64,000 nt of DNA, from assembly GCA_937125455.1 (NCBI GenBank), contig CAKZLK010000059.1:62001-126000 (forward strand), written 5' to 3'. The DNA comes from an uncultured Aequorivita sp. (GTDB taxonomy: Bacteria > Bacteroidota > Bacteroidia > Flavobacteriales > Flavobacteriaceae). Every line of letters begins with the position of its first letter. The stretch's first letter is position 1. Below are positions 63,896-64,000 of the stretch, piece by piece. The translations under genes were made by a program, and so were the position numbers. The notes below the pieces were generated by a model, which was not told the DNA's origin, made no database searches, and worked only from the letters and a program-made list of their open reading frames with translations.

Positions 63896-64000
63896 ATGAA
63901 GGAAAAAACAATAGATTACATTCTACGATCGACGTGGATGAATGTCACAAAAATGTATAATGAAGAAGCTGGAAAAAAAGGAAGTACGATGGCAACAGGT
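63896..64000 (+). CDS. MarR-family regulator, 5' part only
   Basis: The first 35 codons (starting MKEKTIDYILRSTWMNVTKM, then YNEEAGKKGSTMATG) are in the window. In flavobacteria, MarR proteins with this start are, from memory, the first gene of a beta-oxidation operon (3-hydroxyacyl-CoA dehydrogenase, acetyl-CoA acyltransferase, acyl-CoA dehydrogenase). The adjacent acyl-CoA synthetase supports this. No helix-turn-helix is visible yet in the fragment, so the family call rests on similarity of the N-terminus. Confidence 0.65.
   Translation, partial: MKEKTIDYILRSTWMNVTKMYNEEAGKKGSTMATG

Noticed and set aside
1-64000. tRNA/rRNA genes, CRISPR arrays, transposases, prophage or defence genes.
   Set aside because: No cloverleaf, repeat-spacer array, transposase/integrase motif or recognisable defence protein was seen on either strand by reading; a covariance-model scan was not possible.

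Overview
The window is a compact, AT-rich bacterial chromosome segment from the Bacteroidota, almost certainly family Flavobacteriaceae. The support is direct: T9SS type A C-terminal sorting tails, TonB-dependent receptors with carboxypeptidase-like N-terminal domains, DUF4249 lipoproteins, a fused ResB-CcsA cytochrome c maturation protein, and the Bacteroidetes -7 promoter element TAnnTTTG upstream of many genes. A marine genus such as Aequorivita would fit, but genus level is only a guess. There is no tRNA, rRNA, CRISPR array, intact insertion sequence or prophage; most of the sequence is ordinary core genome. Layout: 1-2243 holds a GAF-domain protein cut by the window edge. 2.4-12 kb carries a TlpA-like thioredoxin lipoprotein, a SIMPL protein and a rhomboid protease, an LpxL-type acyltransferase, a GlmM-type phosphohexomutase, an acyltransferase-3, AcpH-like and gamma-glutamyltransferase genes, and an unrecognised four-helix membrane protein. 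12-21.5 kb has uvrA, a LOG-family protein, an M1-peptidase-like domain fused to an outer-membrane barrel with its zinc site lost, threonine aldolase and prfB with its +1 frameshift. 21.5-29.6 kb is a minus-strand outer-membrane operon (secreted protein, TonB receptor, two tandem DUF4249 lipoproteins, a barrel-less plug protein), with a small DUF1328-like gene and a possible barrel-tail remnant downstream. 29.7-38.2 kb holds a helical protein, arsC, a second TonB receptor, a 57-residue membrane protein, fumC and ccsBA. 38.3-39.6 kb is a divergent unit: a truncated globin plus a small membrane protein face a cysteine-free Crp/Fnr regulator across a perfect 22-bp palindrome. 39.7-44 kb is a co-directional run of DUF2520, KdsC, UbiA, Maf, lipoprotein and MscS genes. 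44-51.6 kb has a PIG-L deacetylase, a sodium symporter preceded by an unlisted 36-residue membrane peptide, a lipoprotein, a YCF48-like protein with a decayed copy of its 3' end nearby, and an RsmB-like methyltransferase. 51.7-57.7 kb carries two tandem ~970-residue T9SS-secreted paralogues, with a vestigial third sorting tail between them. 57.9-64 kb has purL with a GC-rich palindromic in-frame insertion, an acyl-CoA synthetase, a Gdx/SugE transporter and the start of a MarR regulator with a palindromic operator candidate. Functionally the window is dominated by envelope work (lipid A/KDO, lipoproteins, outer-membrane import, T9SS surface proteins), with housekeeping genes for purine synthesis, the TCA cycle, DNA repair and translation. 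No clearly novel defence or mobile system was found. The most distinctive items are the Crp/globin palindrome, the zinc-less M1-barrel fusion, the DUF4249/plug operon, the purL repeat insertion and the three gene-tail remnants.
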